A stretch of 64,000 nucleotides of DNA from Bog-532 sp963742865 (GTDB lineage: Bacteria; Actinomycetota; Actinomycetes; Streptosporangiales; Streptosporangiaceae): contig CAVUNW010000023.1 in the NCBI GenBank assembly GCA_963742865.1, positions 1 to 64,000 on the forward strand, given 5' to 3'. How positions within the stretch are numbered: the stretch's first letter is position 1; each line of letters starts with the position of its first letter. A program made the position numbers and the translations under genes. Shown in pieces: positions 1-8,976 of the stretch. A model generated the notes under the pieces. It searched no databases. It was given only the letters and a program-made list of their open reading frames with translations, and was not told the DNA's origin.

Positions 1-49
1 GGTCAGGGGCATCGGCTACCGGCTCCGTCACGCCGTGGCGGTCCCATAA
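1..49 (+). CDS. Response regulator, OmpR/PhoB type (C-terminal end only)
   Basis: Only the last 15 codons are in the window, ending in TAA at 47-49. They read VRGIGYRLRHAVAVP, which matches the final beta-hairpin (RGxGYRL) of the winged-helix DNA-binding domain of OmpR-family response regulators. The stop lies one base before the ATG of the histidine kinase gene, as expected for a two-component pair transcribed together. The stimulus and target genes cannot be inferred. Confidence 0.75.
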   Translation, partial: VRGIGYRLRHAVAVP

Positions 50-50
50 C

Positions 51-1414
51 ATGCCGATCCGGCTGCGCCTGGCCCTGGCATTCGCGGCCGCGGCCGCGGT
101 CTTGTTCGCCGCCGGCGGGTGGCTGTTCGCCAGTGCCCTGTCAGCCGCCCAGCTCGGCGCCATCGGCTCCCAGCTCACGGCCCAGCTCGCCCAGGCCGCA
201 CGGTACCTGCCCGGGAACGGCACCGGGCCACAGCCGGCCACGGCCGCTACGCCGGCGCCAGGCGAATACATCGTGCAGGTCGTCGATTCCGCCGGCCGGG
301 TCCGCGGCGCCAGCCCCGATGCCGGGACTACGCCGTTGCTGACCGGGGCCGAGCTGGGCCAGGCCCGGCAGGCCCAGGTGTGGGCGACCCGGACTATCGA
401 CGAGGAAGACACGAGGATCACCGCCGCCCCGCTGACCGGTCACCCCGGCCTGGTCGCGGTCGCGGCCGTCTCGCTGGAAACGTACAACGCCACGCAGAGT
501 CAGGTACTACGGGAACTGGCCATCGGCGGCGGGATCTTCGTTGCCATCGCCGGCTTGGGGTCCTACTGGCTAGCCCGCGCCGCGCTGTCACCCGTCGAGC
601 GGCTGCGGCGGCAGGTCGCGGCGATCTCCGAGCGCGGTGACGCGGCTGGCGTCGAGGTCCCCCGAACGAGGGACGAGGTCGCCGCCCTGGCCGGGACCAT
701 GAACGACCTGCTCAGTCGGCTCCGGCGCGCGCTCGAGCGCGAGCGTGCCTTCGTCGACGACGCCAGCCACGAGCTGCGCTCACCTCTCGCCGTGCTGCGC
801 GGGGAACTTGAGCTGGCCGGGCGGCCCGGCCGCACCCCCGGGGAGCTCGCCGCCGCGGTCCGCGGCTCCGCGGAAGAAGCCGAAAGGCTCACCAGGATAC
901 CGACGACCTGCTGGTGCTCGCCCGCGGTGACGCCGGCCAGCTCGGCCTGCGGCTCAGGGAGACGGACCTGCGGCAGCTCCTCTTGCGCAGCACCGACCAC
1001 GCCGCGGCCCGCCTCACGGCGGCGCAGGTGACCTGCCATATCGACGTCCCCGCCGGAACCCGGGCCTGCGTCGACCCGGACCGGATCCGCCAGGCCGTCG
1101 ACAACCTGCTCGGCAACGCGCTGCGCTTCGCGCCAGCCGGATCGGTCATCGTGATCGCCGCTAGGGAAGACGGCCCTGACCTCACTATCGACGTCAGCGA
1201 CGCTGGCCCGGGCTTCCCTGCGGATTTCCTGCCGCACGCTTTCGAGCGCTTCCGGCGCCCGGACGCCGGCCGCTCCCGCGACGGCGGAGGAGCCGGCCTC
1301 GGGCTGGCCATCGCCGCGGCGATCGCCGTCGCTCACGGCGGAACAGCGACGGCGCGTAACGACCCGGGAGGCGGCGCCGTGGTCAGCCTTCGGCTGCCGG
1401 GCGCCTCCCGGTGA
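51..1414 (+). pseudogene. Sensor histidine kinase, frameshifted after the H-box
   Basis: Membrane-bound partner of the preceding response regulator. TM helices lie at about residues 5-28 and 157-177, with an extracytoplasmic sensor between them and a HAMP-like segment to about 228. The HisKA H-box FVDDASHELRSPLAVL follows, with the phospho-acceptor His near residue 240. The frame is lost at about 895-903, where one base appears to be missing. The catalytic domain resumes in another frame (from about 905) with N-box (DNLLGNALRFAPAG), G1 (DAGPGFP) and G2 (GGAGLGLAIA). A single added base would restore one kinase of about 455 residues. As written the product lacks the ATPase domain. A recent mutation or a consensus error is equally possible. 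Confidence 0.85.
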
Positions 1415-1427
1415 CCGCGCGCCGCTG

Positions 1428-1456
1428 CCCGGAGGGACCTACGGCCCTCCTCCGGG
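1428..1456 (+). terminator. Hairpin after the kinase gene
   Basis: CCCGGAGGG (1428-1436) and CCCTCCTCCGGG (1445-1456) can pair with a small bulge around an 8-nt loop, 14 bases after the kinase stop. There is no U-run, as is common in high-GC actinomycetes. Probable transcription terminator, called from the hairpin and its position only. Confidence 0.4.
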
Positions 1457-1646
1457 AGGAACCACGGCTCTGCCGGTCCGGCACCGCCGGCGCGAGCATT
1501 GAGGCATGAACGCGAGGCTCTGGCATCCAGGATGGCAGGCACGGCCGACGCTGTGCCTGATGGCCCGGCGCGGACGGCGGTTCCGTCCGGCCGCGCCTGC
1601 TGCTGCGCCGCGAGCACTATCGCCGCGCGGCTCAAAGGAGGCTGAC

Positions 1647-2284
1647 ATGAGACTCACCAAGCGCCCGCTGGCGATAGGCGTCGGCCTGGCGGCCGGACTC
1701 GCCCCGCTCGCCTACCCGCTCTTCCTCCGGTGCCGGTGCCTCACCTGGGGCGCCCGCGCCGAGGAGGCGGTCATGAAACTGCCCGGCGACGAGCTACTGC
1801 CCAACGCCGCTGGTGACCACCCGCGCGATCACGATCGACGCTCCCCCGGACGCCATCTGGCCGTGGCTCGTGCAGATGGGCAGCGGCCGCGGCGGCGCCT
1901 ACACCTACGACTGGATCGAGAACCTCCTGGGCCTGAACATGCACAGTGCCGACGAGATCCTTCCTGAGTTCCAGGACCTCAAGGCCGGCGACGAACTGCC
2001 GATGGGGCCCGGCGGCCGGTCATGCGGGTGGAGGTGCTCGACCCGGAGCGGACCCTCGCAATCCGGATCGCCGACATGAACTGGGTGTGGATCTTCGCAC
2101 TGCTGCCCGAGACGGGATCGACCAGGCTGATCAGCCGGAACAGGATCGTCACGGCGGCCCTGCCGGGGCCACCCGGCCGTTCTACCTGCTGTTCATGGAG
2201 CCGGGCAGCCTGGTCATGGAGCGCAAGATGCTGCTCGGCATCAAGACGCGCGCCGAAAGCCTCGCCCGCGATCGGGCCGCCTAG
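1647..2284 (+). pseudogene. SRPBCC (START-like) family protein, multiply frameshifted
   Basis: ATG 1647 follows a strong AAAGGAGG site at 1634-1641. The N-terminus is a hydrophobic helix (RPLAIGVGLAAGLAPLAYPL). The rest matches SRPBCC/polyketide-cyclase-like proteins: TTRAITIDAPPDAIWPWLVQ, then GGAYTYDWIENLLGLNMHSAD, a strand with NWVWIFALLPETGSTRLISR, and a C-terminal helix with MERKMLLGIKTRAE. These blocks lie in three reading frames, with shifts near 1805, 2020 and 2165, so no continuous product exists in this sequence. Similar proteins bind hydrophobic ligands in a helix-grip fold, but the ligand is unknown. Either a decayed gene or a patch of poor consensus. Confidence 0.7.
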
Positions 2285-2460
2285 CCGGCTGACGCCGGTC
2301 CCGGCGTCTTGGGGTTATCGCGAGACGGGCGGCGGCAGCGAGCAGAACGGCGGTCGCCGCGGTCGCGGTCTGCCAGATCCACCACTGACACCAAGAGCCA
2401 CAGGCGGCCCGACCGCCCTGCCCAACCTGGCCCAGCCTCCCGCGCCCGGCATCGTCGCCG

Positions 2461-3095
2461 TTAGTCGTTCTCGACCACGAAGTCCCATTTGGCGACGATG
2501 TTCCGGCCGTCCGGGGCCCAGCGCATCAGGCCCTCACCGATGGCCTCGACCGCGCGGAGCTCGAAGCTGACCTTCTGGCCCGGGCGCAGCATCGCCGGCG
2601 GCTTCGGCTGGCCGGGCACCAGGGCGGGCGGTAGACGTTGTCTCCGTCGTCGATGGCTGGTGAAGTCCGCGGCTGAGATGGGTACCGGCGCCGTCGCCCC
2701 GGACATGGTGACCACCCACGTGCAGGTCGTGGCGGCCGGCCTGGACGGGCAGGCCCTCGCCGGGTACCTGCGGACCGGTCACCGTCACCAGCACCGACCA
2801 GCGCGGTGTCTTCACCCGTACCCCGTCGCCCTGGTTGGTCAGCGGCCGGGCGCTGGGCGGTGCCGGTCAGCACGCGTGTCGCTGTGGTAGTTCAGGGTGT
2901 CCTTCGGCAGGTACGTCGGATAGCCGGATGCGGCGGGACGGGCGGAACTCGCGGCCGGCCTGGCCGCCGTCCCGCACCCGGCCAGTGCCAGCAGCGGGGC
3001 CAGCAGCAGGGCGAGCGGTACCAGGAGCCGCCGCCCGGCCCGGCCCCCACGAGGGGAACCCGGGCCGGAGCGGTCATACGGGAGTCCAGGCTCAT
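2461..3095 (-). pseudogene. Secreted lipoprotein, unknown function, multiply frameshifted
   Basis: The ATG at 3095 overlaps the phosphoesterase stop (ATGA), so the two were translationally coupled. Conceptual reading across frames gives a signal peptide with lipobox (LLALAGC), then GYPTYLPKDTLNYHSDTR, VKTPRWSVLVTVTGPQVPGEG, TTCTWVVTMSGATAPVPISA, IDDGDNVYRP and a C-terminal block ending VAKWDFVVEND. At least six frame changes (around 3050, 2870, 2840, 2735, 2655 and 2625) are needed, several in G/C runs. The protein would be exported and lipid-anchored. No family is recognised. The density of shifts within 600 bp contrasts with the intact 2.3-kb gene beside it. Confidence 0.6.
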
Positions 3096-5386
3096 GACCG
3101 CCTGGACAGTGCCGCCGGCTTGCGCCGGCGGCGCAGATACCAGACGTAGCCGCCGGCCACGATCAGGGCCAGCACCGGTACCCCCACGGCCAGCGAGGTC
3201 CGCGTCCAGGGCGAGCCCGCGCCAGGTCCGTTCGGGATGGTTACGGCGTCCAGATGCGGCTGGCCGTAGCCGTCCGGGTTGTTGAACACGTCCCGGCCGA
3301 ACGTCCGCAGGCCGGGCTGGGCCGCGTAACCGAGGTGGCCCTGGGCGTCGAGGCCGCCGGACACCGTTCCGGCCGGCAGCGGGGTGTGGTCGTGGCCGGC
3401 CCCGACGTTGAAGATGTCCTCCATCGTGCGCAGCCAGCTGTAGTGGTTGTAGTACACGTCCGTGGACGTGCCCGGCTTGATGAACGGGCTGATCAGGACG
3501 CTTCCGGTGTCGCCGCCGCCGGTCGTCGGGAGGTTGGTGTTGAACAGCGGGTCGGGGGTCTGGCCCGGCGCCAGCGCCGACGGGTCACCCTCGGCGCTGA
3601 GCGTGACGCTGGTTACCGGCCCGGTCGGGGTGACGGGGCTTCCGTTCTGCCCGACCAGCTGGAACGATCCGGTGGTGACCGCTCCGGTGCTGCTCGTCAC
3701 GAAGTTCGGGCCCTTGTTGGTCACCGCGCCGACGAAGGAGTTCGCCGGGATGTTGGTGCCGGTCACCGCGCGGCCGGTGTCGTCGGCCGCGATCGTGTTG
3801 TCGGAGATGACGCTGGACCCGGTGCCGCCGGTGACGGTGTCGGTCCGGGCGGGCGGCGGGCTGCCCGCGCCGCCGGCCACGATGCCGGTTACGCAGTCGG
3901 GCGCCGGGCTGGTCTGCTTACACGCCGGCGGCCGGTCGACGAAGGCGTTGTACCCGGGACCGGGGTAGAGCTGGTCGCCCTTGGCGTCGGTGCCGAGCGT
4001 CGAGTTCGGGCCGGTCGGCTCGTAGTGGACGTTCCGGCCCCAGAGGTTCTCACCCGCGGTGTCGGCCTTGATCGAGCTGGTGTAGTTCGGCTGGTCGGCC
4101 GAGGTCGGCGGGTAGGCGTTGGCATTGTTGAAGCTGTTCCCGGTGTAGGTGAACGCCGGGAAGCCCTCGTCGAAGGTGATGTCGATCAGGCCGCCCTGCT
4201 TGAACGCCTGGGACTGCTCGATCAGCGGGATGTAGTACTGCAGGAACAGGTCCGAGGCGTACAGGCCGCCGGTGTAGTTCTTCGGCGTGGTCGACTCCGG
4301 GACGTACGGGGTCGGCGAGGCGTAGTTGGGCGTGCCGTTGGCGTCGAACGCGCCCGACAGGTTGTTGCCCTTGCAAACCGCGTCGTGCGCGTCGCTGCAG
4401 TTGTTCGGGGTGATCCAGCTGAAGGCCGGGGTGCTCTTGGCGCTCTTCAGGTCGTGCACCAGCCCCGTGCTGGGGTTGTCGAGGTTCGCGATGTGGTTGG
4501 CGTCGCAGTTGGTGCCGCCGTTCGACGGCTGGTTCAGCGCCGGGCCGTTGACCGAGGACCCGGTCAGCGACTGGAACCAGGGGAACGGGAAGTGCTTGGC
4601 CACGTACTGGTCGTTCGGCTGCGTCCCGGTCAGCGAGGTGACCCCGGGCGGGAAATTGGTGGACAGGCTGGTGGGGTTGGTGTCCGGGTTGTTGGCCGCG
4701 GTTCCCGGGCAGGCGCACACCGCGGCCTCGCGGTTCGGCACGGTGTTCGCCTGGAACTGGGTCGAGCCGGGGGTCTGCGCCCCGCCGATGTCCTGCGCGT
4801 AGCCCTTCCAGGTCTTGCCGGCCGCGTTCAGCTGGTTGAACAGCGTCGGCACGTCGGTCGGGTAGGTGCAGCCGTTCTGCCCGTTCGGGGCGTTGGCCCC
4901 GCTGGGCTGGGCGGCGTTGGCCGGCGAGTTCACCTGACCGAAGTTGCGGTTACTGAACAGCGAGCCGGTGTGCAGGATGGTGGAGTTCGGCCCGATCGTC
5001 TTGTTCGCGACGCTGCAGTCCGACTGGGTGTCCTGCTCGGGCGCCTGGCCGGAGACCATCGAGATGTAGTTGTCCTGGCTGAAGTGCCCGGTCCCGTAGT
5101 AGTTCTTCAGCAGGACGCCCTGCTTCGGGAGCGTCTTCCACAGGTAGCTGTTCTGGTTCAGGCCGGTGAACGTGGCGTCGTAGGACTTGTTCTCCAGGAT
5201 GATCAGCCACACATGCTTTATCGCCCCGGGATGCGTTCCGGTGCTGGAGATGGTGAGGCTGCTGGGTCTGGCGGGAGCGGCGGCGGCGATGGTGGCGGGA
5301 ACCGCGACGCCAGCCACGGTAAACAGCCCCACCCCACACGCAACGGCGGCTCTCAGAAGCCGATGACCTGTGCGCGAAAACGTCAT
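3092..5386 (-). CDS. Secreted, membrane-anchored phosphoesterase family protein (PF04185-like)
   Basis: A 764-residue protein with a Sec signal peptide (about 1-37, ending in AAAAPA) and a C-terminal TM helix (VLALIVAGGYVWYL) followed by an Arg/Lys-rich tail. It is therefore exported and anchored by its C-terminus. HVWLIILENKSYDATF just after the signal peptide is the metal-site signature of the phosphoesterase family that includes acid phosphatases and phospholipase C. Further family features are the NYYGTGHFSQDNYISMVSGQ block and FDEGF with later His residues. The insert at about 480-600 is Gly/Thr/Val rich and may be a separate beta domain. The substrate is unknown. A frameshifted lipoprotein gene follows with an ATGA overlap. 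Confidence 0.85.
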   Translation of the reverse strand: MTFSRTGHRLLRAAVACGVGLFTVAGVAVPATIAAAAPARPSSLTISSTGTHPGAIKHVWLIILENKSYDATFTGLNQNSYLWKTLPKQGVLLKNYYGTGHFSQDNYISMVSGQAPEQDTQSDCSVANKTIGPNSTILHTGSLFSNRNFGQVNSPANAAQPSGANAPNGQNGCTYPTDVPTLFNQLNAAGKTWKGYAQDIGGAQTPGSTQFQANTVPNREAAVCACPGTAANNPDTNPTSLSTNFPPGVTSLTGTQPNDQYVAKHFPFPWFQSLTGSSVNGPALNQPSNGGTNCDANHIANLDNPSTGLVHDLKSAKSTPAFSWITPNNCSDAHDAVCKGNNLSGAFDANGTPNYASPTPYVPESTTPKNYTGGLYASDLFLQYYIPLIEQSQAFKQGGLIDITFDEGFPAFTYTGNSFNNANAYPPTSADQPNYTSSIKADTAGENLWGRNVHYEPTGPNSTLGTDAKGDQLYPGPGYNAFVDRPPACKQTSPAPDCVTGIVAGGAGSPPPARTDTVTGGTGSSVISDNTIAADDTGRAVTGTNIPANSFVGAVTNKGPNFVTSSTGAVTTGSFQLVGQNGSPVTPTGPVTSVTLSAEGDPSALAPGQTPDPLFNTNLPTTGGGDTGSVLISPFIKPGTSTDVYYNHYSWLRTMEDIFNVGAGHDHTPLPAGTVSGGLDAQGHLGYAAQPGLRTFGRDVFNNPDGYGQPHLDAVTIPNGPGAGSPWTRTSLAVGVPVLALIVAGGYVWYLRRRRKPAALSRRS

Positions 5387-5582
5387 GTTACGTCCCTAGT
5401 GGTGTGGCCGTACGTCGTGGACAAGGACAGATGACACAGCAACGACGTCCAGGTAAACATTTGTCGTCATATCGCGCCTTAACACACCAGCGCAAGACGC
5501 CTGGCCCCGAGGTCATCCCCCGACGACGTGGAACTCCACGATCCGTGGCTACGCTGCCGGTGGCCCGCTCCGGGGCCGGGGC

Positions 5583-6152
5583 TTACTGCCCGCGGAGGCT
5601 GCCGACGCTGAGTGATCCGTCCCCGCCCCCGGCCACGATCTGCTCTTCCTCGCGGACGTAGGTTTCCGGATCGATGTCCACCGGGGTGACGCCGCCGTAG
5701 TTGCGGGCCTCGTACGCGGCCCAGTCGACGGCCAGCTCATGGCGGCGCTGCAGGCTGGCCAGGCGGCGGAAGTCGGTGAGGCCCTCGCGCTCCTCCTCGG
5801 CCATGTGATCACTGTTCGCCAGGTTCGCGGCGGCCACGGCGCTGTACCAGCTGTCGCTGCCGACCTGGTGCTTCCCGGACTCCGCGACCGCGTCCCGGAT
5901 CTGGTTGTGGTCGCCGATGGCGTCCAGGGTCTCGTCCTCCACCCCGGCCCGGCGGCGCGCGGCCAGGCCGGCCTGCAGCAGCGCTGGGTAGAAGATCTCC
6001 TCCTCCGCCTTCGCGTGCAGCTCGAGGAACGCGGCCAGGCGGCTCCATATCGCCGACAGCACATCCGTGTTCGTGCGGTCGATCTGCTCCAGGATCGCGA
6101 ACAGCCGGCGCTGCTCGTGATGGTCATGAAGGATCAGCTCAGTGATGTCCAC
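5583..6152 (-). CDS. Hemerythrin HHE domain protein
   Basis: About 189 residues. The GTG at 6152 is chosen because GGGAGGA sits just upstream and the family domain starts immediately (VDITELILHDHHEQRRLF). Hemerythrin-type His/Glu ligands are visible in HDHHEQR, FLELHAKAEEEIFYP, DHNQIRD and SDHMAEEEREGL, which suits a four-helix bundle with a di-iron site that binds oxygen or nitric oxide. The C-terminal third (about residues 120-189) includes YEARNYGGVTPVDIDPETYV and is not clearly part of the bundle. Cytoplasmic. It is transcribed away from the adjacent methyltransferase gene, and the physiological role is unknown. Confidence 0.85.
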   Translation of the reverse strand: MDITELILHDHHEQRRLFAILEQIDRTNTDVLSAIWSRLAAFLELHAKAEEEIFYPALLQAGLAARRRAGVEDETLDAIGDHNQIRDAVAESGKHQVGSDSWYSAVAAANLANSDHMAEEEREGLTDFRRLASLQRRHELAVDWAAYEARNYGGVTPVDIDPETYVREEEQIVAGGGDGSLSVGSLRGQ

Positions 6153-6262
6153 GATTCCTCCCTGGCCCCAGCTCTGCCATCCTGAAGCCGACGATAACGC
6201 GGCGGCTGCGTCGCGCCGGAACCGGGCCTGCCCCGTCGGCGGCCCGCTCGGTACCATCACCC

Positions 6263-7438
6263 ATGGTCAAGTGGAAGTCTGACGCTGACCGGCTCGCCGG
6301 CGAGGTCACGCACCCGATCTCGCGATGGCGGCCGGCCGTCGGCGCCGTGCCGCGCCACCTGTTTGTGCCCCGGTGGTGGGTACGGAACGGGCCCGATGCG
6401 GGCTTTGGCCTGGCGACCTGGGAACTCCGCGACGGGACGGCTGACCCGGACGCCTGGATCCGGGCCGCCTATAGCGACCAGCCGCTGATCACCCGGGTCG
6501 GGTCGCTGCACGCCGACCACGCCACCCCGGACGACCAGCCGACGGGGCTGCCCACGTCCTCGGCCATCGCCCCGGGCATGGTCGTGCGGATGCTCCGGCA
6601 CACCCGGCTCACCGACGACGCCTACGTGCTGGAGGTCGGCGCCGGCACCGGCTATGGCGCCGCGGTCCTGTGCGAGCGGTCCGGTTACCGCCAGGTCACC
6701 ACCATCGAGCCCGACGAGTACCTGGTCAAGGCGGCCGGCGAGCGCCTCGCCGGCATCGGCCTCCATCCCCGGGTCACTCACTGCGATCCGTACGGCCCGC
6801 TACCGGAGAGCTACGACCGGATCGCGTCTATGGTGGCCGTCCGGCCGGTCCCGGCCAGCTGGCTAACCGCGCTGCGGCCGGGAGGCCGGCTGGTCACCCC
6901 CATCGCTGGCACCACCCTCATCCTCACCGCCGATAAGACCCCCGACGGCGGCGCGGCCGGGCGCACCGAGTGGGACCGGGGCGCCTTCATAGGCGCCGGG
7001 ACCGACGTGGATGCCCCGGCGGTCCGGCCGGGGCAGTTGGCCGTGGTCCGTGAGGCGGACGGCGAGGAGGTCAGCACGGGCCGCTATCCCGTGGTCGACG
7101 TGGCCGGCGCCTGGGACCTGTATTCCGTCCTCGGGATCGTCGCCCCCGGCATCCAGCACGAGTTCGCCGAATCCGCCGACGGCCAGCGCACCGCCTGGAT
7201 GGTGCACCCGGACGGCTCGTGGGCCCGCGCCACCGGCACCGGCGACGAGCCGCCCATCGTTCACCAGGGCGGCCCGCGCCGGCTCTGGGACATCCTCGAC
7301 CGCATCCGCCTCGGCTGGCTGCGTGACGGCTCCCTCCCCGTCCACGGAGCCGACGCCACCATCACCCCCGACGGCACCGTCCACCTCCGCCACGGCCACT
7401 GGCAGGCCACGCTGCCCGCCGCCCCACAGCCGGCCTAG
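6263..7438 (+). CDS. PCMT-like SAM-dependent methyltransferase, large form (391 aa)
   Basis: Class I methyltransferase with motif I at about residues 122-140 (VLEVGAGTGYGAAVL), followed by a TIEPDEYLV acidic loop. The N-terminal segment AVPRHLFVPRWWV and the IAPGMVVRML block resemble protein-L-isoaspartate O-methyltransferase. At 391 residues it is far longer than housekeeping PCMT (about 210). It has an extra C-terminal domain (about 240-391, including TAWMVHPDGSWARA and RLWDILDRIRLGWL) like the methyltransferases found with ATP-grasp ribosomal-peptide maturases. No ATP-grasp enzyme or precursor gene is visible next to it, so the substrate is unknown. Read in one frame from ATG 6263. Confidence 0.75.
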   Translation: MVKWKSDADRLAGEVTHPISRWRPAVGAVPRHLFVPRWWVRNGPDAGFGLATWELRDGTADPDAWIRAAYSDQPLITRVGSLHADHATPDDQPTGLPTSSAIAPGMVVRMLRHTRLTDDAYVLEVGAGTGYGAAVLCERSGYRQVTTIEPDEYLVKAAGERLAGIGLHPRVTHCDPYGPLPESYDRIASMVAVRPVPASWLTALRPGGRLVTPIAGTTLILTADKTPDGGAAGRTEWDRGAFIGAGTDVDAPAVRPGQLAVVREADGEEVSTGRYPVVDVAGAWDLYSVLGIVAPGIQHEFAESADGQRTAWMVHPDGSWARATGTGDEPPIVHQGGPRRLWDILDRIRLGWLRDGSLPVHGADATITPDGTVHLRHGHWQATLPAAPQPA

Positions 7439-7447
7439 CGGTCGGGC

Positions 7448-7457
7448 CCCCTAACGC
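7448..7457 (+). repeat. Left target-site duplication of the IS4-type element
   Basis: CCCCTAACGC directly abuts the left inverted repeat and recurs exactly at 8967-8976 after the right one. A 10-bp duplication is in the range made by IS4-family transposases and shows that both ends belong to one insertion event. Confidence 0.85.
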
Positions 7458-8966
7458 CAAGGCCGGTTAGTTAAGCGGGTTGCCCGGCTGTCAAGGTGTG
7501 TCGGTTGGTGCGATGGGAGCGGGGCTCCGGTAAGTGAGGTTTGTCCGCCAAAGACAGCCTCGTCACCAGGAGCCCCGCCGTGGATCAGTCTGTCATTACC
7601 CGTGCCGTGACGGTGGCCGGAGGGCGGTTCGCGCCGGGTCACCTGGGCGAGCTGACGCAGCAGGTGCCGTTCGAGATGGTCGACGCGGTGCTCGAGCAGA
7701 CATGCCGGGTCCAGCGCCGTGCCCGGGACCTGCCGGCCCGGGTGGTGGTCTACCTGCTGCTGGGCGGGTGCCTGTTCGCCGAGCTGGGCTACCCGCAGGT
7801 CTGGCGCCGGCTGGCGGCCGGGCTGGGCGGGCTGCCGGTCGCGGTCCCGACCGCGTCCGCGATGACCCAGGCTCGCCGGCGTCTCGGGCCCGGGCCGCTG
7901 CGCGAGCTGTTCGCCCTGCTGCGCGGCCCGGCCCCGGGCGGGGCGCGGTGGCGGGGGCTGCTGGTGGTCGCGATCGACGGCACGATCATGACCGTCGCCG
8001 ACAGCGAGGCGAACCTGGCCGTCTACTCCAAGCAGCGCGGCGGCCCGAACGGCGCCTCCGGCTACCCGATGCTGCGGCTGCTGGCCCTGGTCAGCTGCGG
8101 CACCCGCACCGTCATCGACGCCGTGTTCAGCCCCGTCTCCAAAGGAGAGACCACCTGCGCCCCGGGCCTGCTGGGCAGCCTGCACGCGGGGATGATCCTG
8201 CTCGCCGACCGGAACTTCGGCGCCGGGCTTCCTGGCCGCGCAGATCGCGGGAACCAAAGCGGACTTCCTGATCCGGGTCCGCGCGGGCTACGGCGCCCCG
8301 GGGCTCCCGGTCCTGCGCCGCCTCCCCGACGGGTCCTGGCTGTCGCGCTTCGGCGGGATCCCCGTCCGGGTCATCGACGCGCACGAACACCTTCACCACC
8401 AGCGCCGGGGTGCTCAGCGGGCGGCTGCCGGCTGGTCACCACCCTGCTCGACCCGGTGCGCTACCCCGTCGGCGACCTGGCCGTCCTTTACCACGAGCGC
8501 TGGGAGGTCGAGACCGCCTACTTCGAGCTCAAGTCCACCATCCTCGGCGGCCGGGTCCTGCGCGCCCGGACTCCCGGCGGCGTGGACCAGGAGGTCTATG
8601 CCCTCCTGATCACCTACCAGGTGCTGCGCACCGCGATCGCCGACGCCGCCGGCACCATCCCGGGCACCGACCCGGACCGGGCTAGCTTCACCGTCGCCCT
8701 GAACGCCGCCCGCAACCAGGTCATCCTCGCCGCGGGCGTTCTCGCCGGCCCCGTCACCGACCTGGCCGGGACCATCGGCCGGCTGGTCCTGGCCAGCCTG
8801 ATGCCCGGCAGGCGGCTGCGCACCAGCCCCCGCGTCGTCAAGCGCGCCATGTCCAGATACAACGCCAAGGGCAAGGTCGACCGCACAACCCGCAAGGCCA
8901 CCATCGCCATCGCCATCCTCGGCGCCCCCTTGACACCCGGCGACGAACCTTAACTAACCGGCCTTG
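7458..8966 (+). mobile_element. IS4-family insertion sequence, 1509 bp
   Basis: Bounded by perfect 18-bp inverted repeats: CAAGGCCGGTTAGTTAAG at 7458-7475 and its complement at 8949-8966. Flanked by a 10-bp direct duplication. It carries one transposase gene reading left to right, which has compensating frameshifts. The insertion lies exactly between the 3' ends of two convergent genes, and the right duplication contains the stop codon of the beta-propeller gene, so neither neighbour is damaged. Perfect ends and duplications suggest a recent arrival. Confidence 0.9.
7580..8953 (+). pseudogene. IS4-family transposase, internally frameshifted
   Basis: GTG 7580 preceded by CAGGAG. The N-terminal IS4 domain (FEMVDAVLEQTCRVQRRARDL) and all three catalytic acidic residues are visible: D in VVAIDGTIMTVAD, D in LLADRNFG, and E in the YREK-like block YHERWEVETAYFELK. 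The start and end share one frame, but the middle changes frame near 8229, 8385 and 8430. The true segment there reads FLAAQIAGTKADFLIRVRAG and then RLPDGSWLSRFGGIPVRVID. As written, about 65 residues are scrambled between the second D and the E, so the enzyme is probably inactive unless the indels are consensus errors. Confidence 0.85.
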
Positions 8967-8976
8967 CCCCTAACGC
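8967..8976 (+). repeat. Right target-site duplication of the IS4-type element
   Basis: CCCCTAACGC, identical to 7448-7457. It contains the TAG stop (complement of 8970-8972) of the neighbouring leftward gene. Confidence 0.85.

Noticed and set aside
3254..5434. 726-codon open frame on the + strand
   Set aside because: Exact antisense of the intact phosphoesterase gene. Composition is Arg/Val/Gly-rich shadow coding typical of high-GC DNA, with no recognisable domain.
5440..5475. Pho box upstream of the phosphoesterase gene
   Set aside because: Only one GTTTACC-like half resembles the direct repeat unit. No second unit at 11-bp spacing.
6153..6262. RiPP precursor peptide next to the PCMT-like gene
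   Set aside because: The 110-bp gap between the hemerythrin and methyltransferase starts holds no credible small gene with a leader or core pattern.
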